Positions 14,738 through 22,121 of a stretch of DNA of 23,147 nucleotides are shown piece by piece. Location: contig CAMLJR010000029.1 of NCBI GenBank assembly GCA_946480345.1, positions 1 to 23,147 on the forward strand, in the 5' to 3' direction. Made by a program: the position numbers and the translations under genes. Each line of letters opens with the position of its first letter. Position 1 is the first letter of the stretch. A model generated the notes under the pieces. It was not told the DNA's origin. It did no database searches and worked only from the letters and a program-made list of their open reading frames with translations. The stretch is from an uncultured Spongiibacteraceae bacterium. GTDB taxonomy: Bacteria > Pseudomonadota > Gammaproteobacteria > Pseudomonadales > CAMLJR01.

Positions 14738-15504
14738 CGGCATCGTTACATGATATTCAGCGGGAATTGCAGGCGCATCTGCTGGATCCGCGCACGGTCG
14801 TCGATCATCTCATTGTCGAAACACGCCATATCTCGCGGGCTACACGTTTGCATATTTACGTGAATGCGTACCGCGCCCGCTTTGTCGAAGCGTTGACGGC
14901 CGATTACCGCGTTTTGCGCAAGTACATTGGCGACGATGAATTCGAGCAGTTGATCCATGCCTACATTGCGAAACATCCTTCTCGCTATTTTTCGTTTCGT
15001 CATGTTGGCGGCGAGTTGGAAAACTTTCTGCAAACGACGGCACCTTATAACGAACATCTCGATCTCATCGAATTGGCGCGATTCGAATGGGCGCTCTGCC
15101 ATGCATTCGATGCTGCCAATGCGAAACCGATTCCGCATGACTATTTGGCGCAGCTCAATGCTCAACAATGGCCCACGTTGACGCTGCGATTTACTGCATC
15201 TTTGCGCTGCATCGATCTGCAAGAAAATACCGTCGAGTTATGGAAGGCATTGAACGAAGATCGAGCTCCCGAACAAGCGCTGCCACAACCAGCTCAGACG
15301 TGGTTGATTTGGCGGAAGGAATTAAAGCTGCTATTTCGTCCCGCGCTGCCGCATGAGGTTATAACGCTCGATGCGTTCGCGGGTGGCGCTTCGTTCGGCG
15401 AAGTGTGCGAATTGCTGACTGATTATTTACCGGACGAAGCTGTACCTCAGTGTGTCGTCGCACTCTTACAGCAATGGCTGCAAGACGAGTTGATCGTTAC
15501 CTGA
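14734..15504 (+). CDS. bufC2: DUF2063 maturase partner (BufC2), full length
   Basis: A 256-residue protein of normal family length. The N-terminal DUF2063 domain (about 1-95) has LHIYVNAYRARFVEAL (39-54), YRVLRKYIGDDEF (58-70), YIAKHPSRYFSFRHVG (77-92) and LENFL. The C-terminal half (about 105-256) has the ARFEWALCHAFDA motif, an LRFTASLRCIDL segment, TWLIWRKE, and a helical tail ending VVALLQQWLQDELI that looks like the winged-helix or peptide-recognition end of the family. It should hold the BufA2 precursor and work as a complex with BufB2. It starts inside the bufB2 stop (ATGA), so translation is coupled. It serves as the in-window reference for the missing parts of BufC1. Confidence 0.92.
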   Translation: MTASLHDIQRELQAHLLDPRTVVDHLIVETRHISRATRLHIYVNAYRARFVEALTADYRVLRKYIGDDEFEQLIHAYIAKHPSRYFSFRHVGGELENFLQTTAPYNEHLDLIELARFEWALCHAFDAANAKPIPHDYLAQLNAQQWPTLTLRFTASLRCIDLQENTVELWKALNEDRAPEQALPQPAQTWLIWRKELKLLFRPALPHEVITLDAFAGGASFGEVCELLTDYLPDEAVPQCVVALLQQWLQDELIVT

Positions 15505-15544
15505 GACTCTCGCACAATGCACCGGCTTCTTTGCGGGTGACGCG

Positions 15545-16246
15545 ATGGATTTCAGTAAAAACAATTTTCAATTTTCCGCAATTGGCTTGATACATTCGCC
15601 GTATCGCGAAAAATTTGGCATTCCCCGTCAACCCGGTTTGGCGGCGGTCGACGCAGTTATCGAATTGTTGCCTCCTTACGCTAATGCGGATGCTGTGCAA
15701 GGCCTCGAACAATTTTCACATCTATGGCTTACGTTCGTATTTCATGCCGTGCGGCGCGAATGGAAGCCACTGGTGCGGCCACCGCGTCTCGGCGGCAATG
15801 AAAAAATCGGCGTGTTCGCCACACGCTCGACACATCGGCCAAACCCAATTGGTTTATCCGTTGTTGAGTTGTTGCGGGTCGATGTGAGTCAGGGCGTACA
15901 TCTGCATATTCGTGGAGCCGATCTGCTCGATGACACGCCAATACTCGACATCAAGCCGTATATTCCCTATGCCGATTGCGTCGTAAATGCACGAGCGGGA
16001 TACGCGCAATCTTCACCGCAGCGACTGACGGTCGAGTGGCAACTCGATGTGGCGAACGTGAGTATCGATGACGCAACAAAGCGAATGATTACGGAGGTGT
16101 TGTCGCTTGATCCGCGCCCGGCTTATCAACATGAACCCGAACGCATTTACGGTATGCATATTGGCGAATTCAATGTGCGGTTTCGTATTGATGCGCAGGT
16201 TGTTCAGATTGTCGCAGTTAAATTAATCGAAGACGCAAACGATTAA
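15545..16246 (+). CDS. trmO: tRNA (N6-threonylcarbamoyladenosine37-N6)-methyltransferase TrmO
   Basis: A 233-residue TsaA/TrmO protein, which methylates t6A37 to m6t6A in certain threonine tRNAs with S-adenosylmethionine. Motifs: IGLIHSPYREKFGIPRQPGL (13-32), LEQFSHLWLTFVFH (54-67), ATRSTHRPNPIGLSVVEL (92-109), LLDDTPILDIKPYIPYAD (127-144) and DPRPAYQ near residue 189. The length fits the bacterial form with its extra C-terminal domain. It begins 41 nt after bufC2 with only a weak GGGTGA site, so it is probably read from the same mRNA, though its function is housekeeping. A strong terminator follows. The older symbol is tsaA/yaeB. Confidence 0.93.
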   Translation: MDFSKNNFQFSAIGLIHSPYREKFGIPRQPGLAAVDAVIELLPPYANADAVQGLEQFSHLWLTFVFHAVRREWKPLVRPPRLGGNEKIGVFATRSTHRPNPIGLSVVELLRVDVSQGVHLHIRGADLLDDTPILDIKPYIPYADCVVNARAGYAQSSPQRLTVEWQLDVANVSIDDATKRMITEVLSLDPRPAYQHEPERIYGMHIGEFNVRFRIDAQVVQIVAVKLIEDAND

Positions 16247-16275
16247 TCGAGATATTTAAGTTTTTTCCACAAACA

Positions 16276-16309
16276 AAAACGCCTGCTGTTACGCAGGCGT
16301 TTTGCTTTT
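16276..16309. terminator. Bidirectional intrinsic terminator
   Basis: AAAACGCCTGC (16276-16286) and GCAGGCGTTTT (16293-16303) form a perfect 11-bp stem around TGTTAC. GCTTTT follows on the plus side, and A-runs precede it, giving T-runs on the minus strand. It lies between the convergent trmO and TonB-receptor genes and would end both transcripts. Confidence 0.93.
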
Positions 16310-16320
16310 CTGGAAATGAA

Positions 16321-18621
16321 TCAATATTCGTAGTGAATATCGATGCCATAGCTTGGCGGCTCTGACCAAATGCGCGTTTGGCCATAGTAACCAGCTGCTG
16401 CAGTGGGAGTCGCAATCGGTCCACCCATGCCGATAACTTGTTGTGGATATTCTTTGTCTAGGATGTTTTTCCCCCAAACACTAAATCTGAACTGCCCATT
16501 CTGAGTTTTGTTGAGCGCCAATGTTAGACGGGCATCGAGCAAGCCATACGATGGCACTTTATAGTTGTCGTTACCAGGAACAGCCGTTCCAGCTGGTGCA
16601 GTATTGAAATACTCAGACTTCCAACGGTAGTTAACATTGGCAGACATATTGCCCGTATTGAAGCGCCAGAATACGTAGTCAGCGTTAAGGGTTACGCTGT
16701 TTTCGGATGCGTATGGCATTACGAAGATGTCTTTAATGTTATCGCCCACCTGATACGGCGATAACCCGTTGACTGACGGATCGAACACCGTCCCCGGGAG
16801 TGCTTCTACCTCATCGAACTCAGGGTCGAGATACGCGTACTCCATGTTCAACGTCAAATCGTCAATTGGCATTACCATCAGATCGAGTTCAATACCGCGA
16901 ACAGTCGCCTTGCCCGCGTTTTGCGCCTGTACAACCGATGAGTCAGCGGCATCGAAGTTGAAGAACAGCTGCATATCGTCGAATTTATTTTCGAATGCCG
17001 ACACATTCAGACGGACTCGGCGGTCAAGCCAATACGATTTCATACCCAACTCGTAAGCGACAACCTTTTCGGGATCGAAACCCGTTTGGAAAGCGCCGAC
17101 CGGACTCGACTCAGAAAAACCGCCCGCTTTATAACCGGTGCTAACTTTGCCGTACACGCTCATGTCATCGTTAACGGTGTAACTAGCAGTAAAGTTGGGG
17201 TTGAACTTGCTCCACTCGTCACTGGCTTTGGCGTTATCTTCGAATCCCATGACATATATATCGCCTGGGCTCCCCCCGAATATAGGATCTAACGCCGGAC
17301 CTGTACCAAGGTTCAATAAACTACGTGTCGCTGAGCGCTTATCCTTGGTTTGACGCAGGCCGAGTGTAAGATCGAGTTTGTCATCGAGAATCTGCGGTGT
17401 CCAAGTAACTTGTGCGTAAGCGGCTATTGATTTTGAATCCACAGTTGCTGTGCGATCTTTTGTGACGGAGTAAACGAACGGCGCATCAATCTGATAGTTC
17501 TGGAGATGCGAAGCACCTTCCTCAAAATAATATAAGCCTGCGACGTATTTAATACGTTCATTCATCAGGCTACCAATGAACTGGAACTCCTGCGAAAACT
17601 GATGTTCGCGAACGCGGTCGTAAGACTCCGTGCCAATCCCAAAACCCGGAGCTAGCGTGAATGAGTTTGCATAATTCTGATACTCGTCCGTATCTAATTC
17701 GCGATAGCCAGTTAACGATTTGATCGTCAGGTCGGACGCCACATCCCATGTCAATGTCAGGCCGTGGCCTTCGAAATTGCCGTTGCTCGATGGCAAGTCA
17801 AGCCCGATATAAGTGCGCGTCGCGGGGCTGTCTCGTCCATCCTGAACGTCTTCGTTTTGGTAGTAGGAAGGAGTGGTGTCGAGCTCGCCCATTTCCACGA
17901 AATAATCAGCGGTAAAGTTGTCTGCGATGTCCCACTGCAGGGCGAACCGACCTGCGAGTTGATCGGATTCGCCGTAGTCATGACCGCCACTGTTTTTTAC
18001 GTAACCATCTCTGCGACTTTTAAGAATCGTCAGCTTGGTCGAAATATCGTTCCATTTCGGCAGATTGAGCGAGGTCTGGCTGCGAATTTCCGCGCGGGTA
18101 CCAATAGTAAAGTCTTGCTTGAAGCCGAATTCGCCGGTTGGTTTTGCGCTGATCAAGTTGACCGCGCCGCCGGTGGTATTACGACCATACAGAGTGCCTT
18201 GCGGACCGCGTAACACTTCCACGCGCTCAAGATCGGCAAGCTCAAAAATAGCAGCTTGCGGACGGGCGATATAAAAGCCATCGCTGTAAATACCGACCGA
18301 GCTGTCACTGGTGATTTGCGCCGCATCGGCTACGCCTTGCCCGCGCATGTACAGAATCAGCATGGTCGATGACGGGTACGGCGTGAACGTAATGGATGGC
18401 GAATTTTTCGCAACGCCTTCGAAATTATCGATACCCAGTTTTTCCAGCGTATCGCTTGAGAAAGCAGAAATCGCAATTGGTGTCACTTGTAGAGAGGCTT
18501 CGCGTTTTTCGGCGGTTACTGTGACTTCTTCGATGGCTGAAAAGGCGCTGCTCGTCGCTAACGCCAACACGCCATAGCTAACAGCGAGCACTAATTTTTT
18601 TCTTGTCGAAGTGCAAGGCAT
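16321..18621 (-). CDS. TonB-dependent outer-membrane receptor
   Basis: A 766-residue outer-membrane receptor. The signal peptide ends near SSAFS|AIEE and is followed at once by a TonB box-like stretch (EEVTVTAEKR). The plug carries MRGQGVADAAQITSDSSVGI and LERVEVLRGPQGTLYGRNTT, and GGAVNLISAKP. The beta-barrel follows, with STGYKAGGFSE in the typical place and an aromatic C-terminus (IDIHYEY). This style of receptor is common in Gammaproteobacteria and sphingomonads using complex organic substrates; the ligand cannot be read from the sequence. GGGAG lies about 8 nt before the ATG. Codon use looks less GCGC/GATC-rich than the neighbours, which may reflect its barrel composition or transfer. 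No siderophore or uptake genes adjoin it. Confidence 0.94.
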   Translation of the reverse strand: MPCTSTRKKLVLAVSYGVLALATSSAFSAIEEVTVTAEKREASLQVTPIAISAFSSDTLEKLGIDNFEGVAKNSPSITFTPYPSSTMLILYMRGQGVADAAQITSDSSVGIYSDGFYIARPQAAIFELADLERVEVLRGPQGTLYGRNTTGGAVNLISAKPTGEFGFKQDFTIGTRAEIRSQTSLNLPKWNDISTKLTILKSRRDGYVKNSGGHDYGESDQLAGRFALQWDIADNFTADYFVEMGELDTTPSYYQNEDVQDGRDSPATRTYIGLDLPSSNGNFEGHGLTLTWDVASDLTIKSLTGYRELDTDEYQNYANSFTLAPGFGIGTESYDRVREHQFSQEFQFIGSLMNERIKYVAGLYYFEEGASHLQNYQIDAPFVYSVTKDRTATVDSKSIAAYAQVTWTPQILDDKLDLTLGLRQTKDKRSATRSLLNLGTGPALDPIFGGSPGDIYVMGFEDNAKASDEWSKFNPNFTASYTVNDDMSVYGKVSTGYKAGGFSESSPVGAFQTGFDPEKVVAYELGMKSYWLDRRVRLNVSAFENKFDDMQLFFNFDAADSSVVQAQNAGKATVRGIELDLMVMPIDDLTLNMEYAYLDPEFDEVEALPGTVFDPSVNGLSPYQVGDNIKDIFVMPYASENSVTLNADYVFWRFNTGNMSANVNYRWKSEYFNTAPAGTAVPGNDNYKVPSYGLLDARLTLALNKTQNGQFRFSVWGKNILDKEYPQQVIGMGGPIATPTAAAGYYGQTRIWSEPPSYGIDIHYEY

Positions 18622-18974
18622 TGTCGTTCTCCCACTTTGTTATGAATTAATAATGAAGGTGTACGGCAAACTAAAAGTTATAGGTGATTTTTATCTTTAT
18701 TGTCGTATGTCTTTCGCTGATGAAAGCATTACATCGTTTGAATTATTAATATTCCAGGCACGTCGCCAATTTTATTTTTAATTACGCACGCGCGTCGCTC
18801 ACCAGCATACTCAGCGCGAGGTTAGATAACCCATACATAATCGCTCACATCGGGGGGCAGAAATGCTCACCGCGAAGTGCGCGAATCGTAGTGTGCTCTA
18901 GCACATATGGCGTTTTATATACTTCTGATTAGGCTGATACAAGCATGGCATATAGGCGCAAACCTTATGCCGAA
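18622..18974. other. Intergenic region with two perfect palindromes
   Basis: 353-nt gap upstream of the TonB receptor and downstream of the MscS gene. It is AT-rich near the receptor, with TATAAC on the minus strand as a possible -10. Two perfect inverted repeats lie farther out: GGTTA-GA-TAACC (18820-18831) and TGTGCT-CT-AGCACA (18892-18905). Either could be an operator for the receptor. No convincing ORF. Confidence 0.35.
18947..18971 (-). terminator. Hairpin after the MscS-type gene, weak terminator candidate
   Basis: GGCATATAGG (18947-18956) pairs with CCTTATGCC (18963-18971) with one bulged T and a CGCAAA loop: 9 base pairs starting 3 nt past the minus-strand stop. No T-run follows on the minus strand, so termination strength is doubtful. 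Confidence 0.35.
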
Positions 18975-20090
18975 TTACTTATTAGTAATGTTCACGTTTG
19001 CATCGCCGTTAGCGGTTTCGGCCGGCAACAATTTTTCAATATTGCTGATTTCATTGCGGTCGCGCGGCAGGTAGTCGGGATAGTTTTTCTGCATGAATGA
19101 AATCAAGCCCTCCCGCACCTTGCAGCGTAAGTCGAAATTCTTTCCCGAGTCTTGCGAAGTCACTAATGCCCGCAATTGCATGGTGCGTTCGGTTGTGTCG
19201 GTAACCTGTATCAGGCTGATGCGTTTATCCCACTCCGGCGCCTCGTTGCATAAGCGATTAAGCTCTTCGCGCAGCGGCGCCAGCGGCATGCCGTAATCAA
19301 CCCACCAGAACACAGTGCCGATAATTTCCGAGGTACTGCGCGTCCAATTCTGAAATGGTTTCTCGATGAAATATTGCAGCGGTACGATCAGGCGGCGCTG
19401 ATCCCATAACGCGATGACGATGTAAGTGCCGGTGATGTCCTCGATGCGTCCCCACTCGCCCTCAACGACGACGACATCGTCGAGCCGTAATGGTTGGCTC
19501 AGCGCCAGTTGCAAACCCGCGATCATGTTGCTCAAGACCGGACGCGCCGCGACACCAGCAATAATTCCCACTAACCCTGCGGAAGCCAGCAGGCTGGCGC
19601 CGACCGCGCGAATCGCCGGAAACGTCATCAGCATCAGCGCGCCGCCAACCAGCATGACGATTACCATGAGACTGCGCGCGATGACGCGGGCCTGTGTCTG
19701 GATACGGCGCGCGTGCAAATTATCTTCGATGGTTAATGGTCGCAACGAGACGATGGTATCGGTGACGCCGCCGATGCAGCGAATGACCAGCCAGGAAATT
19801 GCAGCAATGAATACCAGCCCGGTCATGTGGCGGACGCGGGGCATAAATTCCCAGTCATTCGGTGTTGCTAGCCATACAAACTGCAAAAAAATCAGCGGCA
19901 TTATCAACTGCATTGGGCCAATCGTGCTGCGCACGAGCGCGTCCATTATGGAAAACCGTTTAGTGATGCGCAGCAGGATGCGCCGGCCCATAGCTTGCAC
20001 TACAAATCCGAGCACAAGCGCGACGATTGCCGCGATTGCCAATGCGATCAGCGGATAGTCGGTTTGTTTAAAGATATTTTCGATTTCCAT
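18975..20090 (-). CDS. MscS-family mechanosensitive ion channel
   Basis: A 371-residue inner-membrane protein. Several hydrophobic helices occupy about 15-185. The pore-lining helix with Ala/Gly packing is visible in AVGASLLASAGLVGIIAGVA (about 166-185). The beta domain follows with SQPLRLDDVVVVEGEWGRIEDI and LWDQRRLIVPLQYFIEKPFQNWTR, the typical MscS signature region, then a mixed C-terminal domain. It releases solutes on osmotic downshock or senses membrane tension. It has one or two more N-terminal helices than E. coli MscS (286 residues). AGGT lies 6 nt before the ATG. It is divergent from the GH15 gene. Confidence 0.92.
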   Translation of the reverse strand: MEIENIFKQTDYPLIALAIAAIVALVLGFVVQAMGRRILLRITKRFSIMDALVRSTIGPMQLIMPLIFLQFVWLATPNDWEFMPRVRHMTGLVFIAAISWLVIRCIGGVTDTIVSLRPLTIEDNLHARRIQTQARVIARSLMVIVMLVGGALMLMTFPAIRAVGASLLASAGLVGIIAGVAARPVLSNMIAGLQLALSQPLRLDDVVVVEGEWGRIEDITGTYIVIALWDQRRLIVPLQYFIEKPFQNWTRSTSEIIGTVFWWVDYGMPLAPLREELNRLCNEAPEWDKRISLIQVTDTTERTMQLRALVTSQDSGKNFDLRCKVREGLISFMQKNYPDYLPRDRNEISNIEKLLPAETANGDANVNITNK

Positions 20091-20130
20091 ACGGTTACCT
20101 GCGTGACTTAGCCAACAACGGCGTTGGTGA

Positions 20131-20143
20131 ATGCAATTTGCAT
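20131..20143. promoter_or_regulatory. 13-bp palindrome in the MscS/GH15 control region
   Basis: ATGCAA-T-TTGCAT is a perfect 6-bp inverted repeat around one base, about 40 nt upstream of the MscS gene start and 150 nt upstream of the GH15 gene. Possible operator; no factor is known. Confidence 0.3.
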
Positions 20144-20182
20144 GCAGAAATATCGAAGATCATGCAATGGCGGAATTCAGTT

Positions 20183-20302
20183 ATGGCCCGGGACATTCGT
20201 ACAAATTTCGAGTCCCACGCTGTAAATCTTTCAAGCCGTGAAGCTGCGGCGTTGCGTAGGTTTGACGAAGCTACCCGCGAAAAGGAGATAACCAATGAAT
20301 AA
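20183..20302 (+). CDS. Possible small protein, 39 residues
   Basis: ATG 20183 opens a 39-codon frame (MARDIRTNFESHAVNLSSRE at the start; ending TREKEITNE) that overlaps the GH15 start by 8 nt. GGCGGA at 20170-20175 is a fair Shine-Dalgarno. The product is charged and helical-looking (AAALRRFDEATREKE). The same frame is open further upstream, with an ATG at 20162. I recognise no family. It may be a real leader or small protein translationally coupled to the GH15 gene, a gene remnant, or chance. Confidence 0.25.
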   Translation: MARDIRTNFESHAVNLSSREAAALRRFDEATREKEITNE

Positions 20303-22079
20303 CGCGCAGCAGGGAGATCTTGAGCTGGGCATGATCGGCAATTGCACAGCAGCGGCATTGATCGATCGTTACGGCAGCATGGTGTGGAGTTGTTTTCCCG
20401 ATTTCGACGGCGACCCCGTGTTCTGCAGTTTGTTATCGCCGAAGCAGGGCGGTGGGATGTGGTCATTCGAGCTGGAAAATTTTTCGCACGCGGAACAGTT
20501 TTATCTGCAAAACACGCCCGTGCTGGTCACTCGTCTGTTTGACAATAACGGCGGTGCTATCGAAATTACCGATTTCTCGCCACGCTATAAGGAACACGAT
20601 CGCATTTGTCATCCGTGGTTGTTGGTGCGGCAAGTGGTTCCGCTAAGCGGAATTCCCCGCGTCACCATGCGCTTCGAACCTTTATTCGATTACGGTGCCG
20701 CATGTCCAAAATATAATTACGAAAGTAATCACGTGGGATTTTCTTCCGATAAATTGGCGTTGCGAATGACGAGCGATTTACCGGTGACGCAAATCGAACA
20801 TTCGCTGCCGTTTGTTGTCGAGAAGCCATTGCATTTTGTGTTGGGTGAGGAGGAATCCTTCACCGCGAATATTCCCGATTTTGTGCGCGATACGTTAGCG
20901 CGCACGCGTAATTATTGGTGGGAATGGGTGCGCTATTTATCGATTCCCTTCGAGTGGCAGGATGCGGTAATTCGCGCGTCGATAACGCTGAAATTATGTC
21001 AATCCGAAGCAACCGGCGGCATTATCGCCGCAGTTACAACATCCATTCCAGAGTCGGCGAATAGCTCACGTAACTGGGATTATCGATTTTGCTGGCTTCG
21101 CGATGCGGCATTTGTCGTGCGTGCTTTTAATAGACTCGGCGCCACGCGCAGCATGGAAGAATATCTGCGTTACATTTTCAATATCGCTGTCGGCGATGAT
21201 GATCTCGGCCCGGTGTTTGGCATTAAATACGAGCGCGAGCTGCACGAAAGTTTTGCCGAATCGCTGCTCGGTTATCGCGGCATGGGCCCGGTGCGCGTCG
21301 GCAACGATGCGTGGCGGCAGCGGCAGAACGATGTGTACGGCAGTGTCGTGCTGGCGACCGCGCAATTGTTTTTCGATCGGCGTATCGAAGCGCGCGGTGT
21401 AGAGGTTTTTCAGTTGCTTGAAAAGCTCGGAAAGAGCGCAGCGAAATTGGCACATACTGAAGATGCGGGGCTCTGGGAGTTTCGCGGACGCGCATTGGTG
21501 CACACGTATTCGGTGGTGATGTGTTGGGCTGCGTGCGATCGTCTCGCCAGAATCGCCACGCATTTAAGTCTGCCTGATCGCGAACATTATTGGCGGCGCG
21601 AGGCCGATCGCATTCATGCGCTGATTTGGGAAAAAGGTTTCGATAAGGAGCGCGGTCATTTCGTCGCCGGTTTCGGCAGCGATCATCTCGACGCAAGTTT
21701 GTTGTTGCTGGCCGATGTGGGGTTCGTGCGCGGCACCGATCCGCGCTATGTCGCGACAGTCGATGCGATAGGACGCGATTTAAAACGCGGAAATTATATG
21801 TTCCGCTATATCGCCCCCGACGATTTCGGCGCTCCGGAAACGAGCTTTTCGATTTGCACGTTCTGGTATATCGAAGCGCTTGCGACAATAGGCCGGCGCG
21901 ACGAAGCACGCGAGCTGTTTGAAAATATGTTGCAGCGCCGCACCGCGCTGGGTTTACTGTCAGAAGATGTCGATCCGCAAACCGGCGAGCTATGGGGTAA
22001 TTTTCCGCAGACGTATTCGCTCGTCGGATTGATTCATGCGGCGATGCGTCTCTCGGTCAGTTGGGAATACGCAATATAA
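20295..22079 (+). CDS. GH15 family glycoside hydrolase (glucoamylase/trehalase-like)
   Basis: A 594-residue cytoplasmic enzyme without a signal peptide. The N-terminal beta-sandwich domain starts with IGNCTAAALIDRYGSMVWSC (14-33) and FPDFDGDPVF. The (alpha/alpha)6 catalytic domain (about 215-594) has SRNWDYRFCWLRDAAF (258-273), GLWEFRG (392-398; Glu395 the likely acid) and SEDVDPQTGELWGNFPQT (556-573; a Glu there the likely base). Relatives hydrolyse trehalose, isomaltose-type or other alpha-glucosides. The usual His after FPQ-F/Y-S is Leu here (TYSLVGLI). AAGGAG lies 7 nt before the ATG. Glycerol kinase follows after 42 nt, so co-expression is likely. The substrate is uncertain, with trehalose the default guess. 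Confidence 0.9.
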   Translation: MNNAQQGDLELGMIGNCTAAALIDRYGSMVWSCFPDFDGDPVFCSLLSPKQGGGMWSFELENFSHAEQFYLQNTPVLVTRLFDNNGGAIEITDFSPRYKEHDRICHPWLLVRQVVPLSGIPRVTMRFEPLFDYGAACPKYNYESNHVGFSSDKLALRMTSDLPVTQIEHSLPFVVEKPLHFVLGEEESFTANIPDFVRDTLARTRNYWWEWVRYLSIPFEWQDAVIRASITLKLCQSEATGGIIAAVTTSIPESANSSRNWDYRFCWLRDAAFVVRAFNRLGATRSMEEYLRYIFNIAVGDDDLGPVFGIKYERELHESFAESLLGYRGMGPVRVGNDAWRQRQNDVYGSVVLATAQLFFDRRIEARGVEVFQLLEKLGKSAAKLAHTEDAGLWEFRGRALVHTYSVVMCWAACDRLARIATHLSLPDREHYWRREADRIHALIWEKGFDKERGHFVAGFGSDHLDASLLLLADVGFVRGTDPRYVATVDAIGRDLKRGNYMFRYIAPDDFGAPETSFSICTFWYIEALATIGRRDEARELFENMLQRRTALGLLSEDVDPQTGELWGNFPQTYSLVGLIHAAMRLSVSWEYAI

Positions 22080-22121
22080 AAATAATTTTCGCCAATCAGG
22101 CGACGCCCGAGGAATAAAGCA

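Noticed and set aside
18740..18756. GAATTATTAATATTC as a Fur box upstream of the TonB receptor
   Set aside because: Only the outer four bases pair and the match to the Fur consensus is poor; iron control is not supported.
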